In this document: positions 62,542 to 64,000 of the stretch, one piece after another | Numbering within the stretch: the first letter of the stretch is position 1 | Layout: every line of letters starts with the position of its first letter | Source: CBDVBZ01 sp965372355 | GTDB lineage: Bacteria; Krumholzibacteriota; Krumholzibacteriia; WVZY01 | NCBI GenBank assembly: GCA_965372355.1 | Contig: CBDVBZ010000003.1 | Coordinates: 27,130-91,129, forward strand | Reading direction: 5' to 3' | DNA: 64,000 bases | Notes under the pieces: model-generated | Seen by the model: the letters and a program-made list of their open reading frames with translations, nothing else | What the model was told of the DNA's origin: nothing | The model's database searches: none | Program-made: the position numbers and the translations under genes

Positions 62542-63552
62542 ATGCGAAAAAAATCATCACATCATACCGCCGTTGTGTTCGATCGTTACACGGGACCCGC
62601 CTCTGAAGACATCGCGAAGTTCGTAAAAGCGATCGTCGCAGCGCTGAAAGAGGACGGCGACGTATTGAGTTTGTGTTTGGACGGCGCGGCCCCGGGCGGC
62701 GATGGTCGCTCGCACTCCGGACGTTCGATCGCGAGGGGAGTCCGGGCGACCGTGAGCGCCTTCCAACCCGATCTCGTCATCTACGTGCCATCCCCCCGAC
62801 CGATGCTATCGACGTTCTATCGTGGGTTCACACTGCGAAGGGCCGCCCCCGACGCCAACCACGTGATGTTTCCCCTGGTTCCTCTTATGGAAACGAGGCA
62901 TCCTGCGGCGCTGCTGAGGAGGTTGTACCCGGGGCTGATTCTGGTGTCCTCGTACAGGTCGCTGCTCTCTCTGTCGCGACTATCGTTGGATGGTGAGGTT
63001 GTGCCTTTCGGTGTGGATCCGACCTGTTATCGGCCGGCCACCGATGACGAGAGATCCGAGGTGAGAAAACGCCACGGAATCGATGAGAATACGTTTGTTT
63101 TCTTGCTCGGATCGAAGAGCCATGCCGACGCTCGGGAAGTGATCGCGGCGCTCGGAGATGATATCAAGATCGTTGATGGCCCCCATCAGCGGTCGGTTGA
63201 TTCGCCCTCAGGTCGCAGGCGGCGGCGGACATCTAAAACCGAGGATCCGCGGGAATGGTACACACTCGCCGACTGTTTCGTTTTCGCGGACAAAGACGTA
63301 AACCAGTCGATCGAGATTCCGATGGGTGTGGTCGAGGCGCTCGCGTGTGGAGTGCCGGTTCTCACGACGCCTTTTGGCGGACTTCGGGACTTCTTTCTCG
63401 AGGGCGTCGACCTGTACTACTGGGACTCGGTCGAGCAACTCGCCGACACCGCAAGACGGCTCCGCGAGGGCTACCCCGCACACGTGCGCTCGGTGGACGA
63501 GTTCTCCTGGCAAAACGTCGTCAGACAGATCCGTGCGCATTTCTGTATGTGA
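62542..63552 (+). CDS. Glycosyltransferase family 4-like protein
   Basis: The protein of 336 residues has a Rossmann N-terminal part (PDLVIYVPSPRPML) and a C-terminal GT-B domain with VVPFGVDPTCYRP, ADCFVFADKDVNQSIEIPMGVVEALACGVPVLTTPFGG, the acidic E...EALACG motif of GT4 enzymes. The middle R-rich insert (SGRRRRRTSKT) is unusual. The second half and the rather weak N-terminus leave donor and acceptor unknown. ATG at 62542 lies beyond an AT-rich divergent promoter region with queF. Confidence 0.8.
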   Translation: MRKKSSHHTAVVFDRYTGPASEDIAKFVKAIVAALKEDGDVLSLCLDGAAPGGDGRSHSGRSIARGVRATVSAFQPDLVIYVPSPRPMLSTFYRGFTLRRAAPDANHVMFPLVPLMETRHPAALLRRLYPGLILVSSYRSLLSLSRLSLDGEVVPFGVDPTCYRPATDDERSEVRKRHGIDENTFVFLLGSKSHADAREVIAALGDDIKIVDGPHQRSVDSPSGRRRRRTSKTEDPREWYTLADCFVFADKDVNQSIEIPMGVVEALACGVPVLTTPFGGLRDFFLEGVDLYYWDSVEQLADTARRLREGYPAHVRSVDEFSWQNVVRQIRAHFCM

Positions 63553-63648
63553 GTCTTCCCGGGGCGGACAGGCGGAACCATTCCAACATCGCCGATTCGC
63601 GACGGACCTTTTGGGCGTATTAGCTTTTACACGTAAGTTATGAAATCA

Positions 63649-63724
63649 CACTAGAGCCGCCAAAACCAGCACCCGCGGACTCTTAATCAGGAGATTCGGG
63701 GTTAGAGTCCCTCGCGGTGTACCA
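63649..63724 (+). pseudogene. tRNA-Lys(CTT)-like remnant
   Basis: From CTT at 63682-63684 to CCA at 63722-63724 is exactly 43 bases, the distance from anticodon to CCA end in a type I tRNA. The T-arm reads CGGGG-TTAGAGT-CCCTC, and the anticodon loop reads CTCTTAA. But the T-loop has A at position 56, the anticodon stem pairs poorly, and I find no good D-arm or 5' acceptor strand in 63649-63681. I take it as a decayed or partial tRNA gene, perhaps an integration remnant. The rest of 63553-63829 shows nothing else. Confidence 0.4.
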
Positions 63725-63829
63725 TTTCTTTGTCGCGTAGGTGATCACGTGCCGCCAGGATTTCCCTTTGGCGGCGTACCCATTCCTTTGCCATGGTGGC
63801 ACCCACTGAGCGACGACCTGACGTTGGCG

Positions 63830-64000
63830 CTACTCCCTCCGCCAGTAGGGCTTCATCACGTGCCCTCCAAGCGTCCTCTCCGCAACCAGTCGATTGTGCT
63901 TAGCACAAAGCAACCTCAAGTTGGACGGGTCGTGGGTGCCGCCCGCGGCAAACGGCCGAATGTGATCGATCTGAAGCGATCTCTTTGAGCCACACTGTGT
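63830..64000 (-). CDS. HNH endonuclease, C-terminal part (5' end beyond window)
   Basis: Reading the minus strand from the right edge gives a 56-codon frame ending TAG at 63830-63832. It contains KRSLQIDHIRPFAAGGTH, then NLRLLCAKHNRLVAERTLGG, the D-H...N...H core of HNH nucleases, followed by HVMKPYWRRE. The first Cys (QCGSKR) may be half of a zinc pair. Only the C-terminus is in the window. HNH genes of this kind are often in mobile elements or scattered singly. Confidence 0.75.
   Translation of the reverse strand, partial: TQCGSKRSLQIDHIRPFAAGGTHDPSNLRLLCAKHNRLVAERTLGGHVMKPYWRRE

Noticed and set aside
63749..63988. 79-codon plus-strand frame at the right end
   Set aside because: It is the shadow of the HNH endonuclease frame on the minus strand, which has the conserved D-H, N and H residues.

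Overview
The window looks like a chromosomal segment of a Gram-negative bacterium of the FCB superphylum, probably one of its less-studied phyla such as Krumholzibacteriota, Latescibacterota or Eisenbacteria. That placement is an inference. It rests on an LptD-type outer-membrane assembly protein, two secreted proteins ending in the NPF-containing C-terminal domain typical of type IX secretion cargo, a PorX-like response regulator (receiver plus PglZ domain), MsbA-like exporters, a TonB-free lipoprotein-rich complement and fairly high GC. The gene order reads like ordinary chromosome; only the right edge (degenerate tRNA plus HNH endonuclease) and a broken protease look accessory or decayed.

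Layout. 1-5.7 kb: the end of an ArsB/NhaD-type permease, then a surface cluster in which a secreted LIM-domain/DA1-like metallopeptidase sits between two lipoproteins made of 39-residue repeats that I read as 14-blade and 7-blade propellers. 5.7-7.9 kb: YjbQ, a methyltransferase and a STAS protein. 8.1-16.4 kb: a polysaccharide operon (two SDR sugar-nucleotide enzymes, Ugd, RfbB, WecB, a Wzx-like flippase, a WecA-like initiating transferase). 16.5-18.7 kb: a hydroxymethylbilane synthase homologue lacking every catalytic residue, next to serS. 19-24.4 kb: sensor kinase, PorX-like regulator, TsaE, TsaB, RimI and a purine nucleoside phosphorylase. 24.5-31.3 kb: accD, folC, a ROK sugar kinase and lptD. 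31.5-35 kb: HU, a secreted unknown, and a broken secreted metalloprotease.

35-41 kb: transsulfuration enzymes (cystathionine beta-synthase and a gamma-family PLP enzyme), two tiny zinc proteins, an outer-membrane barrel and a receiver/kinase hybrid with a decayed ATPase half. 41-47 kb: a DUF4388 TPR protein, an HD protein and a heterodimeric ABC exporter. 47-50 kb: a nucleotidyltransferase-like protein, a TusA/YedF-like protein and selD, which is itself a selenoprotein with an in-frame UGA. 50-56 kb: M23 peptidase, M14 carboxypeptidase with sorting domain, membrane TPR protein. 56-60.5 kb: YprB/YprA (MrfB/MrfA) repair pair, macro-domain protein and LOG-like protein. 60.5-64 kb: a lipoprotein, Pcm, QueF, a glycosyltransferase, then a tRNA-Lys-like remnant and an HNH endonuclease running off the end.

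Two features cut across the window. A family of GC-rich palindromic repeats sits just after the 3' ends of many genes (about 4.2, 10.1, 18.8, 41.1, 47.0, 55.8 and 61.3 kb). Envelope biogenesis and secretion dominate the gene content: surface polysaccharide, LPS assembly, exporters, lipoproteins and secreted peptidases. All assignments come from reading the sequence; no database search was run.
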